Shown here: piece after piece, positions 1 through 11,935 of the stretch
Numbering within the stretch: the first letter of the stretch is position 1
Layout: every line of letters begins with the position of its first letter
Source of the DNA: Thelephora terrestris
Taxonomy: Eukaryota > Basidiomycota > Agaricomycetes > Thelephorales > Thelephoraceae
Direction: 5' to 3'
DNA length: 64,000 nucleotides
NCBI GenBank assembly: GCA_015956445.1
Contig: WIUZ02000005.1
Location: 1,674,001 to 1,738,000, forward strand
Notes under the pieces: generated by a model
Seen by the model: only the letters and a program-made list of their open reading frames with translations
Told to the model about the DNA's origin: nothing
Databases searched by the model: none
Program-made: the position numbers and the translations under genes

Positions 1-692
1 GGCAAGTGCTTAACATGATATCCTAGAACTCGTTGGGCGATGAAGACCTGGGGAACTCTGCCAGTGAGTCCCGTGCTACTGTAAATTTACCTCAGCAGTT
101 GTAGGCTATTTCTGGCGCCACGTGTTTGGCATCCGTCGAGCTCACGCGCCCAATATCAACTATGGCCAGGATTACCGCGCACGAGTTTCTGGTGTTATGA
201 AGTGTATCTTCCCACGTTGGGGTTGCCCAGACCACATTGTTGTAAATCCCTTGCGAACTTCGTGATTGCCCAGATGTTTTGTCTCCACGACTTTCATTAA
301 TAATTCCTTGCCTTTGACCCGATCGGGACTGGCGCGGCGGCCTTAACCACTTGCTTCCCTGGCGATTGTTTCTGCATGAAAAAAATGCCCCTCCACACTC
401 GGCTCAGCGTCGGTGTATGCCAATTGATCGAGAGTCGCTCCGGATTACCACCTTCCGGATACGGCTTCCCTCATTTCGTTGGTATAACGCCGCAATACAA
501 AGGCGTTCAGATTCAATGGTGCAGGCACCTTGCCTGACCAGCTCTAACATGTGGTCCAGGATATGTGAGGTGCAGGCTCCGGCACGGACGTCGCACCTCT
601 TACAGACCTTGGTTCTATTGGTACCCTCCTCGCCCTCCGTTTTGTGTTTCCTTCTGTACTCTGCTCACGGGCCACAATAGTGCCCTGTCGCA
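1..692. other. Window edge and region upstream of the GH16 gene
   Basis: No gene could be read here. The longest open frame is about 109 codons on the plus strand, has no recognisable domain, and looks like chance. The last 100-200 bases before position 693 are presumably promoter and 5' leader of the GH16 gene; no TATA box was identified. Confidence 0.4.
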
Positions 693-2028
693 ATGCACTC
701 CTTACTTCTCATACTAGCCGCTCTCCCACTCACATCATTCGCCCTGGTGATCAATGACTTCCGGTACGAATTAGAAGCATCCGCTAACGAAAACGGGACG
801 ACATCGAACATGTACTGGCTGCAAGACACATACGAAGGCGCTTCGTTCTTTGAGTATGCAGAGGCTCTCACATTTTTCTTTCTTCGTGCATTGAGCCAGC
901 GGCAGTGAATGGGATTTTTTCTCCGGTCCTGATCCAACCCACGGAAATGTGGCTTACCAGACGAAGGAAAACTCTCAGGATCTGGCGTACGTGGATGGAG
1001 ACGGTAGCGCCGTCTTGAGGGTGGATAACAAGAGCAGCGTCCCCCCTGGTGGTCAACGCAGATCGTATGTCGCCTCCATCCACAGTGGCCAATGCCATTG
1101 AATAGCGCTCATTGTCCCTGGATAGCGTTCGCATAAGCAGCAAAGCCTCGTACAATGGTGGCCTCTTCATTGGCGATTTCAGCGAGTTCGCCTATGGGCC
1201 ATCTGTGTGGCCCGCCTTCTGGGGTGAGAACCATAGATTACGTTACGCGAGGAATATTGTATTGACGCTCCGTTTCCACAGCTGTTGGGTATTCTTTGAA
1301 CCTTATCTCGGTTCATGACATTGGAGACTAACCAAGTGCTAGCCCCTCGTGGCCACAGGGAGGGGAGGTCGACATCATTGAGCACGTCAACAATGATCAG
1401 TCTAACCAAATCACCCTCCACACCGGAAGTGAGGCTGTATGCAAGATCGGACCCGGTGCAAACTTCGACGGAAATGTGCTTGGCAATGATTGTAGGAGCG
1501 GAGCCGGAAGTAACAACGGGTGCGGCATCAAAGCGTTTGATGGAAGCGCTGGCTCGCCGTTCAACGCCGGTGGAGGGGGTGTAGTCGTTACGCTCTGGGA
1601 CGAGACGGAGCTCTCCTTTTGGATGTTTGCCCGTGACAAAATCCCTCAGGATATCCTCGACGGATCCCCTGATCCGGGCAGTTGGGGGACTCCAATCGCC
1701 AGCTGGACGAACCAATCTTGTGACATCCAAAACGCATTCCGGGATATGCAGTGTAGGCTTTGTCGGCCTCTTTCCCCTCGAATGCGATGTTGAAACCTCT
1801 TTCCTCTCGCCTTTTCTAGTGGTTATAAACATCACCATCTGCGGCGACTGGGCTGGAGCTGCTTACGATAGCGGTGGATTTCCAGGAACTTGCGCGGACG
1901 CTGTTGCGGACCCATCCAACTATGACAGTACGACACCTCTCTCTCTCTTTGCGCTGGTTACCGCTCACTCGGACTTCATAGATGCTTTGATCAGAGTCAA
2001 CAGTATCTTGGTCTACCAGAAGTGCTAG
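693..2028 (+). CDS. Secreted GH16 endo-1,3(4)-beta-glucanase-like enzyme
   Basis: Hydrolase of the glycoside hydrolase 16 family, probably acting on beta-1,3/1,4- or beta-1,3/1,6-glucans in the cell wall or outside the cell. Spliced from seven exons (693-853, 906-1064, 1126-1223, 1282-1288, 1343-1752, 1820-1927, 1982-2028) it gives 329 residues with no stop. A hydrophobic signal peptide (MHSLLLILAALPLTSFA) starts the protein. The family landmarks follow in order: FFSGPDPTHGNV, YNGGLFIGDF, GPSVWPAFW, the catalytic block GEVDIIEHVN with both glutamates of the ExDxxE signature, NQITLHTG and CGDWAG near the end. The reading requires a 7-nt exon (1282-1288), which restores the family sequence WAVGPSWPQGGE. 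The gene appears whole. Family assignment is firm; the exact substrate is not. Confidence 0.9.
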
Positions 2029-2504
2029 ATACCCTTTCTTTTCCGTGTTTATCCCTCCAGCATTAGGGTATCGATGGTGACGAGCGCAGCGCTCGTTTCT
2101 TTCGCCAAATGAGCAGGCTCCTCTATTTAAACCTCTAGATCTATTCTATGCGTCGTTTCCTCGTTTATGTGTGACGTAGCGCGTTCTTGTTTATTCACTT
2201 ACCGGTGTAGGCGCCTCCTCCCTCTCCCTTTGATAGGGAGAAATCACACTGTCGTTCCTCTGATCTCTCATGCACATGGTGTGGGTTGGATTTTATCGAA
2301 AAGGCGTTCGCGCTGCAATAAGCCAGAAGCTTTCCAATTAGGGACTGGTCGGGCGGGAGATTTCTTCCCGAGGACTCACTCACCCTGGAAGGAATTTAGC
2401 GTTCAAGCATCGGAATAAATTAACTTCATGGGATAGCAGATGACGCCAAAAAACACCGCACCACGAGAAACAGGAACACGGAAGAAACGTCGGAGTGGCA
2501 CTGG

Positions 2505-4128
2505 TTACTGTAAAGCAAGATACTCGTCGATTTTAAGACTAGCCCGGAACTCTTCCCAGCACTTTTTCGCCTTCTCTTGGCCCTCTTCGCTCATCCCCTC
2601 AAACTCCATCTTCTCCAGGTTCCTCAGCGGCATGCCTTTCTCCAATCTCGCCTGGGCGAACTTCTCCACCGACTCCGCCAACTTTGTAGGGGACATCCCT
2701 TCGGTGACCTCCAAACGTAGGGTAGTTAGTTGGGGTCCGATTTTTTCGAGGTCATTCCAGAAGTCACGATACCAGGGGTGGGAGAAGGAAGAGTTGATTT
2801 CGAGGATTTTCGCATTCACGAAGAGTGGCAAAGGCGAGACCTCTCCTTTGAAATCTCTTGAAGGATCATCGAGGTCCTGCCCCTCGAGACGGATGAAGGT
2901 CAGGCTCGGGTCTGCATTACCCATAATCCCCAGCCATTCCGACACCAACTCGCCGGTGCTGCCCCCGTCATAGAACAGCTGGAATCCATCCCCGTTTCCT
3001 GCGTGTACTTCAAAGTGGCTACAATTGTAGTGGCCGATAGTGGCTTCGTGTTTCCGAGTCGAGATACCGAGCGAGGATAATGTCTTGAAGGCAGGGACTT
3101 CCATGAGACCGGGGAGACCGGATAATCCGTAGACGCCCATCAGTCGAAGGGTTTTGAGCTCGGGAAGTTTGACGGGGGTGACTCGTGATAACTGCTCGCG
3201 TTCTGGGAATTCGCAGTGCGACAATGTGAGTGATACAAGAGATGGGCTGCCGGAAATAAACGGAAGGAATGTGCGTTGGGTGAGTGCTATGGGATCAAAA
3301 TTTTCCTCGCCGGCCAACTCGAAGGAGGTCAAGTTACGTGCGGCCCGAATTGGGCCACCATAACAACCTTGGAGCGTGAGGTGGCGTAATCTTGTGGGTG
3401 GTAAAATCACCCAACCGAACAGATCCCTTGGCAAACTCAGGTGAGTATCGATCTCGAGTTCGTGGTTGACGCTGAAGCTGAGACTTTCGAGGAAGGGGAG
3501 AGGCACCACAAAGAAATCAAAATCGTCCAAGGCGTTCTTGAAGTCCTGGTCCGGCCCTTCTTCTGAGGCATCGAGCATGGTGAGGCAAACATCCAATTTG
3601 CAGATGCGCTTGATGCTATCAACGGTTAGGAGAGGCTGAATTGTGGTGTGATAACGGCAGGGATTGTCCTCGTCGATCTGCATCCCGGGTGACCACTCGT
3701 TCCGAATACATGTGCAGTCCGGGTAGTCGTGGTAATCCCCGTGTTTCAAGTCGAGATACACGGTCAAGGGAGCTCCTCGACTCCTTTCCAAGCATGCGGC
3801 TACGAAGTCCTTGTGATCGTTTTTCACGAAGATTGAGGACCACAGGCGAGGGCTTGAGATCAAGGTGGACCTCCAATACTGGCAGATATGGGTCATCTTC
3901 ACGATCTCGAACATTGATTCCCGGGTCCTTGGTTCGGCGACAGACTCGGCGATAGTTATTACGGTTTCGGGTGGAAGCTTGTTTATAAGGCCAAGCTCGT
4001 TCTGAGCGACAATGACACTCCTGACTGCATTTTCGAGGGAGGACTGAAGTGATCGCAGCTGTTGGCGCTCATATCAGTAACACACAGGGCATGGGAACCT
4101 GAAGCCGACTTGCATTGTCACGTTTCAT
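2505..4128 (-). CDS. F-box/LRR-like protein
   Basis: Agaricomycete-type F-box protein, expected to be a substrate-recognition subunit of an SCF ubiquitin ligase. The open frame runs without a stop from 4058 down to 2505. Near its start it has a coiled segment (LRSLQSSLENAVRSVI), the F-box motif INKLPPETVITIAE, then HICQYWRSTLISSPRLW, the usual second half of the box in these fungi. The rest is leucine-rich, with repeats such as LRHLTLQGC and LKTLRLMGVYGL. The long exon has no usable ATG in frame upstream. I propose a first exon of 10 codons (4128-4099, MKRDNASRLQ) joined by a 40-nt intron with a TACTGAT branch-like site, giving 527 residues. This start is an inference; the body is clear. It lies in the same orientation as the next F-box gene, suggesting an old tandem duplication. 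Confidence 0.75.
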
Positions 4129-4765
4129 TAGTTTACCGGACGAACTACATTCACGTCCAGGTGAGTATGGCCTTACAGGCATTTTGGTGCCAACTCACTC
4201 GGCATCAATGATGCTCCGTGCAAGAGCGAGGAGAAGTTCCCTGGTCCGCGTGGCAGCCGACATTGATGCAGATGGTAAACGAGTCCGTGGAAGGAGTTTT
4301 CCAGAACCTGCGAATGCAGCAGAGAGCCTTTTACTGTCGAAAGGGGGAGCCAGTGAATCCAGATCTGACTGGGGAGGCTCCCCTCCTCCATTATTTACGG
4401 TTGTTTGTTTCCGCCACCCAGAAATCGATTCCAAGTGCTTTACCATCATGTTTTCGACGAAAACGTACTTCGTCGCCCGCGGTGTCGTGCACCATCTAGT
4501 ACCTGATTACTCCAGCTTCTGGTATAGTCAGTAGTGCTGTTGGGGCAGGCTCATTTGTAGAGTCCACAAGATTGTACACGTGCGAGTTCATTCATCCAAC
4601 CAAAACCATAAATCACCTATTGTCCCGAACCATACAGCTCGGCCCTCACGAACAGCTAGCCCAAACATGGCAAGGCACATCCTCCATATCCGCGCTGGAG
4701 CGGTTATCACCACTGTAGCGTATATAATGAGTCAAGGCTACCGAAAGGGCCTATTCTTGTCCGAC
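4129..4765. other. Intergenic region between the two F-box genes
   Basis: This should hold the promoter of the F-box gene ending at 2505 and the 3' end of the one ending at 4766. Several short open frames overlap around 4173-4534, but none has a recognisable domain and they overlap each other in different frames, as expected by chance. Confidence 0.4.
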
Positions 4766-6349
4766 TTACAGGTCACGGAGGGAGCTGGTCAGACCGGATT
4801 TTAGGACGAGAGAATCCCATAATCGTTTGACAGTCTTCGTATCTCCGTCAGCTCCAGAGACCGAGCATTCAACTTGTCTGAGCCACTGCTCCGCGTCCGC
4901 ACGTGAAAGCACTAGCTCCTGAACCGATTTGAAAATCGAAGAGCACGACTGCCCTGAGACCTTTACCCTTAAGCCCTTCAATTCCGGGCACAGACCCCTG
5001 TGATCATTCAGACACGCGATCACCTTACCGGTCAGAGAATCCCAGCCCAGATCAACCTGCCTCAACTGCGGAAGGCTCCGGAGTAAACCTAAGATCGGAG
5101 CAGTCGGTGCTTGATCCCAGGGATTTACCCCTTCTTCATCGAGGCGGAGAGTAGTGACTAGGTCTAGGGAGGCGTCGGATAAGGCTTTGAAAACGGGGGT
5201 AAGCCGTATCCCGACCGAGTTTTCTTCGAGGGACAACAACTGCTCGGAAGAAGCGTCGAAACCAACAACAGAAATATTCCCATTGGCGTGACATGTGATG
5301 GTCAGGGAATTGATCTTGGGTGGTAGCTGGAGAGAGGACCAAACTGACGCAACCCAGCGTGGGGGTTGCTCGAAAGGCCCAATCTCCAACCTCTTGAGTG
5401 CGGGCACGGCGACGTGAGGAAATATGTGCCCATGTTCTACGTTGCGGATGGATAAATTTGTCAGGTGGTGCAGTTCGATGGGGTTTGGCGAAAGCCACTG
5501 GTACGGTACGTGCAAGTTGATTAACTCGAGGGACTCTAAGTCGAGATTCCGCTGGAGGAAGCTGACGAGTTTGTCGGAAGGAACCATCATTTGTCCTTCC
5601 AACTTGAAGGTTGTCAATCCATTCGTGAATTCCATTGGCCAATGGAGGCTCCTTTTCACAGAGAGATGCCGTAGTCTGGGCAACCTGTTGCGCTCGGGCT
5701 CTGGAGGGGTGGAGTTATGCGTGATCGCGTGTTGCACGCAAAGATCTTCCCAGACGAGTTCTTCCAGGTTCGGAAGATCAAAGTTGAAGTACCCGTGAAA
5801 AGCCCCACAGCACGCAATGTGAACGACTAATCGCCGAATCTGGTTTTGGTGCAGGCGGATCTCTGTCAACGCCCCCCGAAAATTGTTGAGAAGCCGGACG
5901 TTCTCTCTTCGGAACATCCAATACTGCAGGTGGACATTCACGCTGAGTGCAGCTCCTCCACAGCGTTCGAGCTGTCGAGCAACCAAACCAGGATCTTGCC
6001 CTTTGAGGTGTAAATCAGACCAAACACCGTTGTGGTTCAACAGGATGGCCCTCCAGTAACGACACACGTGGGTCAACGATACGATATCTTTGAGAGTCGG
6101 GGCCGAGTCACCCGCTGTGGGTGCAGCAACGAGCTCGAATACCGTGGAAAGCAATTCCGGAGGAAGGCGGCCAATCGGTCGTGCGTGGTTCCGCAAGGCA
6201 CGGATGTGTTGAAGGAGCTTGAAAATAGTTCCCTCTAATTCCAGGACCTGCGTGGACTCTGTGAGATGTTCGACCCTTGGGATGTGGCTGTGCCCGACCT
6301 TCAGAGCATTTCTCAAGCCATCCCCTTCACTGTCGAAAAGCGTCAGCAT
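4766..6349 (-). CDS. F-box/LRR-like protein, single exon
   Basis: Intronless open frame of 527 residues. After an N-terminal segment of about 50 residues it has the F-box motif IGRLPPELLSTVFELV and VCRYWRAILLNHNGVWSDL, typical of the expanded F-box family of mushroom fungi. A variable leucine-rich region follows (LPRLRHLSVKR, LESLELINLHVP, LKGLRVKVSG). Expected role: substrate adaptor of an SCF ubiquitin ligase, joined to Skp1 through the F-box. It is not closely similar to its neighbour outside the box, so the two are old or divergent relatives. The gene appears whole, and the start at 6349 is the first ATG of the frame. Confidence 0.85.
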   Translation of the reverse strand: MLTLFDSEGDGLRNALKVGHSHIPRVEHLTESTQVLELEGTIFKLLQHIRALRNHARPIGRLPPELLSTVFELVAAPTAGDSAPTLKDIVSLTHVCRYWRAILLNHNGVWSDLHLKGQDPGLVARQLERCGGAALSVNVHLQYWMFRRENVRLLNNFRGALTEIRLHQNQIRRLVVHIACCGAFHGYFNFDLPNLEELVWEDLCVQHAITHNSTPPEPERNRLPRLRHLSVKRSLHWPMEFTNGLTTFKLEGQMMVPSDKLVSFLQRNLDLESLELINLHVPYQWLSPNPIELHHLTNLSIRNVEHGHIFPHVAVPALKRLEIGPFEQPPRWVASVWSSLQLPPKINSLTITCHANGNISVVGFDASSEQLLSLEENSVGIRLTPVFKALSDASLDLVTTLRLDEEGVNPWDQAPTAPILGLLRSLPQLRQVDLGWDSLTGKVIACLNDHRGLCPELKGLRVKVSGQSCSSIFKSVQELVLSRADAEQWLRQVECSVSGADGDTKTVKRLWDSLVLKSGLTSSLRDL

Positions 6350-7012
6350 CCGCCATTCCCATTAAGAGATTGGTAGGATACCTAATGGCAAGGACAGTGT
6401 TGGCGATAGAAGCCAGGATTCGTTGTAAGTCAGGTATCGCATCCTCCGCCAATAAGCTCTTATATCCCGTGACTTCGAACACAGGATCTCTCCCAACTCT
6501 GTCACCACAGTTTGAGAGCTAGGCAGAAGAGTTTGAGTAACTAGGTGGGAGGTGCGAGATGAAGCACAAACCGGGGATATTGTACTTCGTTGCGGTTCAG
6601 TTGGCTGCGGCGAAGGTTGGTCGCGAGAAGCACCTCGAAGCCTTCCCAGCGCACTTGAAAGTAACATGTGTACAATGCTTAAATCAATATCGTAGGGTTC
6701 GAGGCAGCCGAAGTCGTATGAACGGTATACTGGCGAAGGCGAGTTTACATCGAACGTTAGCAGCAGCCTTGAGGTACCAAGATATAAGCCATACGAGCGA
6801 CAGCCCGGGTGCCAAAGAGCGCTTTGGCTGTCAGAGAAAGCGGCGAGTCAAAGGACGCAAACTTTGAGAGAGGTGGCCAATACCTTACATTTCACGTTGA
6901 GCTAACGCGGAAGAACTTCAGAGAACCTCAAGTTGAAGAAGCGGAGACTGTGAGGGCACGTGATCAATCACGATCTCTTTCCCGACCTGCAGCTGGTGGC
7001 TGTCCTCACGCG
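6350..7012. promoter_or_regulatory. Divergent promoter region, F-box gene and TAF5
   Basis: About 660 bases between two head-to-head genes. A frame that is in phase with TAF5 is open from an ATG at 6809, but the stretch before 7013 does not look like conserved coding sequence, so I treat it as 5' leader. No clear core promoter element was found. Confidence 0.4.
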
Positions 7013-9799
7013 ATGTCCACAGGAACCCCGGGTCCATCTCAATCTCCCGTCCAAGAAGCACCCACTCCGAACGCCACACAAGATGTGGTCCAAGCTGCGG
7101 ATACCGATCGTCTTGTCTTGGAATATCTCAAAGTACGCGGTTACAAAGCCGCTGAAGAAGCCCTTTCAGAGTTAATGGATGATGATACATCTGAAAGCAA
7201 CAAAGCCTCTGGGTCTACCACGGTCTCTGCGGATGAACTGATCTCAAAGGTCGCCGTCTTCGCGTCGAAACCCTCACGTCCGGGTGAGAACGTGTTCAAG
7301 AGCACTCCCAGCGTCTTAGAGGGGCTCATGGGGATGAATAACCCAACAACCATACACGACCTCATTGCTAGTCTCGGGGCTATTGGCGCCGAAGATATCC
7401 TGGTATCAGATCCCACCGACAAGCATGGAGGCTATCGTGAGCTGGAGACATGGGTAGAGGGTTCTCTCGATATGTACCAAGTTCGTATACCCGCACATGT
7501 GTCCGTCCGTTTGTTGATAAATTCTACCTACAGCCAGAGCTCCGTCCAGTACTCTTCCCGATATTCTGCCATTTCTATCTTGATTTAATCCAAGCGGGGT
7601 ATAAAGATGCTGGTCAGTCGGAGCTTATAATATTCTACTATGTCTGACGGACAGAAACACTCACAGGGCGGTCGTTCTATAACCACTTTTCACCGCAATT
7701 GATGACAAGCCATAGACCTACCCTTCACCACCTTTCAACCTTGACGCTTCCGGCGCACGTCCAAAATGATGATTTGGCTCAGCGGTTCAAGAGCGAGAAA
7801 TACGTGGTCAAGATGAGTAGGTCTGGGCTATCGTTATTGATAGGGTGGCTCACCGAGGGCTCCTCGGGTGAGGGAACTGGTGCTGGCATCGGATTCTCGG
7901 GCGAGACGGGCAAGCGGGGGCGTTCGGCGACATTGGGGGTCGTAAACAATCATTTACGGTTTGACGGTAAATATGCTCGCATTCTTTGTGAAAACGTCTT
8001 TTTGTTTATCGCGAATCAACAGTCACCACGGCGAACTCTACTGCAGTTACACCGAATTCGTGGGAGGAGTCTACAGGACTGCTGTCCTCTTTGATTCCCC
8101 AAAACAAGTCCGCCACGACCACCCTCGTCGACCCGAGGGCATTCAATGCCTCTGCTGGCCAATTGAAATTAGGCCCTGCTCCCTTGAGCGAGGATTTTCA
8201 AACCGCGATTAAAGAACAAGCCATGATGGACCGAGAGTTATCAACATCCTACGACTTTAACTATAACATTCAACCAACAGTACCTGGAACGATAGCCCCA
8301 ACAACCACAGAATTATTGCCGCACCCTCCAACTTTCAAAACATTGGATGTTAGGCGGGAGGTAGAACGGGTAAGAGATGAACGAAAACGGATCCGTCTGG
8401 AACCTTCAACTCTTACTGCTGTTGGGGTGAACTCTCCTGCCGCTGCCACTTACAGGGCATCCGCACTTCCAAGCGTTTGCATATACACTCTGCATGATGT
8501 TCCAGAGGGGTGCGATTTTACCTTGAAAATGTGAACGAAACTCATCATTCTTTAGTGCTCCGTGCGTCGAGTTCTCCCCTGATGTCTCAATGATGGCTGC
8601 AGGATTCGCTGAGAGCTATATCCGGTTATGGAGTCTCAAAGGCGAGAAACTGAGGGGTATGAGGAGTGACTTCCAACCAAGTTCCGTCAAGGATGGTCCG
8701 TGCCATTTCTTCCAAGAGCTGGGCCTCCTGCTAACAATTTGTTTCAGCTGCATCATTAAGAAAGCTCAAAGAAAAGGCAGGAACTACGACCAGAAAGCTG
8801 ATAGGGCACAGCGGTCCAGTTTATTCGCTCTCTTTTGACCCATTAAATGGCTCTGCTGCCTCACCACGACACCTTCTCTCCTCCTCTGCGGACGGAACGG
8901 CACGACTGTGGTCATTGGATACTATGACAAATCTAGTTGCATATCGTGGCCATCAGAATCCTGTTTGGGATGTGAAATGGAGTCCGATGGGAGTATATTT
9001 TGCCACCGCGAGTAGGGATAGGACAGCGAGGTTGTGGTCAACAGATCGTACGACGGCGTTGCGTATATATGCGGGTCATCTGAGCGACGTAGATGTGAGT
9101 CCTTCGCTTATTTCTTGGGCTTGTTTACTAAAGTTACTGGCAGTGTTTGGACTTCCATCCGAACTCCCTGTATCTGGCGTCGGGGTCGAGCGATTGGACG
9201 GCCAGATTATGGGATGTCCAACGAGGGGCGTGCGTCAGGGTATTCATAGGGCACCAGGGAGGCATCTCCACTCTTGCTGTCAGTCCTGACGGCAGGTATC
9301 TTGCCAGCGCAGGTACGCAGGGCCGTTCAGGAATTCTGGCAAAACTTTGAACCTCGTCACAGGCGAGGACCTCGCTATCAATGTGTGGGACCTTGGCTCT
9401 GGCAAGCGGATAAAGAAAATGACCGGACATAAGGCCTCAATCTACTCGCTATCCTTCAGCGCTGAGTCATCTTTGCTCGTCAGCGGCAGCGCAGATTGGA
9501 CGATGAAGTGTTGGGACGTCAAAGGGACTGGTGGTGCTCCCAACAAACAACAGAACGGGGCTGCTGTCAACGGATTTTCATCGACAGATACAAACAAAGA
9601 CGAGGTTGACTCGTCTGAGACGTGAGTGGCGTAGATTTATTGTCTCCACATTTCCGTGCTGAGAACTCTGCTTCCGTGGCACAGCACGGATCTGCTAGCC
9701 AGTTTCCCAACGAAGCGAACTCCGATCATCAAAGTCGAGTTTACTCCTCGCAACCTTTGTCTGGCGGCTGGACCTTATCTATCACCAGACCAACGATAG
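7013..9799 (+). CDS. TAF5: TFIID subunit 5 (LisH, TAF5 N-terminal domain, WD40)
   Basis: Subunit of the general transcription factor TFIID (and usually SAGA) in the nucleus. The spliced protein shows a LisH motif (TDRLVLEYLKVRGYKAAEEA), then the TAF5-specific helical domain (LETWVEGSLDMYQ, joined across an intron to PELRPVLFPIFCHFYLDL, and FYNHFSPQ). A linker follows, then at least six WD40 repeats, seen as TARLWSLDTM, DRTARLWSTDRT, DWTARLWDVQRG, LAINVWDLGSG and DWTMKCWDVKG. The protein ends after a last exon encoding TDLLASFPTKRTPI and stops at 9799. Readable intron starts include 7481 (phase 0, to 7533) and one after GYKDA near 7612. I chose the ATG at 7013; an in-frame ATG at 6809 is an alternative. 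All frames join without a stop. Confidence 0.92.
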
Positions 9800-10091
9800 C
9801 CATTGCCAGAAGCCACTGCAGTAACGTATAGTGTACTACGTAGACCTTAGTTAGTCTCAATGATATAATTTCTGAAAGGACAACGACTTGTGGCTTTGGT
9901 CAGTCACGTGGGGGACCACACACCATCCTTGACTTTGTTCACATTCTCGTCGCGCTTCTCTCCAACATCCACTCAGATTCAAAGCCACACCTACGCGAAC
10001 ACCCTCGTCATGGACACCGTAAGCAGAACGCGTAAAATTATCGGTCCACTGGAACACATGTTAACCTTCGTACACGGGTCGTTCGTAGGGT

Positions 10092-10972
10092 ATGGAGGTC
10101 GATGCCATCCAGGGCAACGTTGATCTCCCACAACAGCCCCTAACATCCACCCATTCAGAAACCGCTGAAACGAACGAAGCTTCAACATCACAAGGCTCTG
10201 CATTTAATCTAGGAAACCTGATGCAGTCGCTCACGACTCATTCCGGTCCACCTCCAACGCTTGCGTCAACAGGACCCTCTCGATCTCGTGAACCTTTTCC
10301 AGAGATCTCAGTCAAAGTTCACATTCGCAGACCTGGGAAAGACGCTTGGGTCTATCTGGGCCGTGCTACGGTCACTCAAGAAATCCTTGGCCAATCGTCT
10401 CGTGTCGGTAAGTGGTATCTTTCTGTAATCCCCACCACCAAACCTGCGAATGGCTGACTCGTATTCCGAAGTCGTTCGCTCTGCAACAAACGACAAAATA
10501 ATGACAACTTTCCATGAGGTACATTGGTTTATCCTACCGGTCCAACTTCCGCTTACGAAGCACCAAACCTCCAGTCTTGTGACCTGCAGGCAGAGAAGCG
10601 AGGCAACTTTGTAGTAATCGGCTGCGTTGAAAGCTCGAGAGTCGTTTCATGGTCGTTGAATGTCCGTATGTTCATCCATTTCCCAAGCCATGTCTGACGC
10701 CACGGCCCTCTCAGGCACTAAACAACTCTGAAACCCTCCGCCTACTGGCGTCGATTGAGCTTGCGTGCTACAAATGCAAACAAGCAGTGGGCGACCCGCG
10801 AATGCACTCTAAGATCCGTCGAAGGATAGCGCATGTCATCAAGGAAGACAGAAGGAAACGGCACAAGAGGCGGAGAGACCAGGATGCTCTGGTCGACGCC
10901 CTTGCTCGAACAGACATCAATAGCCAAGCGGACCGGCCAGATTCAAACGCGATACAAATGGACAATCTATAA
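10092..10972 (+). CDS. Conserved fungal protein of unknown function
   Basis: I do not know a function. The frame starts with an acidic, Ser/Thr-rich N-terminus (MEVDAIQGNVDLPQQ), followed by a compact region (ISVKVHIRRPGKDAWVYLGR, VVRSATNDKIM, EKRGNFVVIGCVESSRVVSW). The C-terminal half is helical and basic: LRLLASIELACYKCKQAV, then KIRRRIAHVIKEDRRKRHKR and a short tail. This order resembles an unnamed protein family I associate with Agaricomycetes, which is a weak memory rather than a database result. At least three introns are needed; the last appears to use a GTCCGT donor after SWSLN so that the frame continues as ALNNSETLRL. The basic helix suggests nucleic-acid or nuclear contacts, but this is only a guess. 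Confidence 0.65.
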
Positions 10973-11935
10973 GGGCCTTCCGTGGTTCTTCTGTGCTCCA
11001 ACCTTCTCCGTCATCCTGTTTTGGCCCTAGTCTCAGGTTTCGCTGTACAACCTCCTAACCCACCCCGCCTATCTCCCTACGAAATTACCGTCTCCTAACG
11101 TTCACCGTCCTTTATCCAATCGGGCTGCCACCTCTCCCGTTGTGCTCTGTCGTCAAGCTTTGTGGTGTACCTGTCTCTACACTCATCATATTGTGCTCTA
11201 TATCTTTTTTTGCAACCGCTTTCTCTCTTCCCTTCGCCTTAATTCAACTTTCCCTCTCTCTCCTCTACATCCTCCACCTCCACTACCTCGCTATCTGAAG
11301 TCACCAAGTAATATCCTTTTCCGTTCCCCCCTGGACAGTGAGCGTCCGGTCTGCGCTTGCGGTCATTGGTTGAGCGACCGCCATCCCTCTGTTCTCACCA
11401 TACCAGTCTCTTTCTCTCACGAATGCTCGCTCTTTCTTCTATCTTGCCTGGAATAGAATTTAAACCTACAGGACCCAGTCTGAATTCCTCCTGATACTTT
11501 CGAACGACAAACACTGCCCGACCCCGATATCCGTCCTACCATGTTCTGAGAGAATATCGCCTTGTGTTATACATTCACTGACTAGAGTCGGTGAAACACC
11601 AAATGTTACATACTTTAAATAATCTCCAGCCCGACCAGAAAACATTCGCAAAAAGAACAACAGCCAAAGGAGACGGAAGGACGACTCTGATCGAGAAGTG
11701 CGGGGGATATGAGAGGATTGTTTAAATAAAGGGCAGGCGCAACGTTCAGCACATATGCCGGACGACTAAAAGCTAAAAATCAAGGGTTAATGAAAAATGA
11801 ACGTCCAAGCAGAGCGTAAACCACTACTAAACACGTGAGCTCAACTGCTACTGAGTGAATTGATCCAAAAGGTCTACGCCACAACACGAACGGAACGAAG
11901 AAGAGAGAGAGAAAGTTCGGGTGATTGGGTTACGG
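10973..11935. other. Intergenic; includes 3' flank of membrane-protein copy A
   Basis: From about 11101 onwards this sequence matches, in inverted orientation, the DNA up to about 48667. It is the outer part of the large inverted repeat. Short frames here (for example 11142-11456) are present in both arms but differ by frame and by mostly amino-acid-changing substitutions, so I see no gene. Confidence 0.6.

Noticed and set aside
6809-7012. N-terminal extension of TAF5 from an upstream in-frame ATG
   Set aside because: The added residues are unlike TAF5 N-termini, and the ATG at 7013 precedes the expected disordered start and LisH motif closely.
11142-11456. A 104-codon frame with a hydrophobic start that recurs at 48303-48626
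   Set aside because: It lies in the outer part of the inverted repeat; the two versions diverge in frame at their ends and show no domain.
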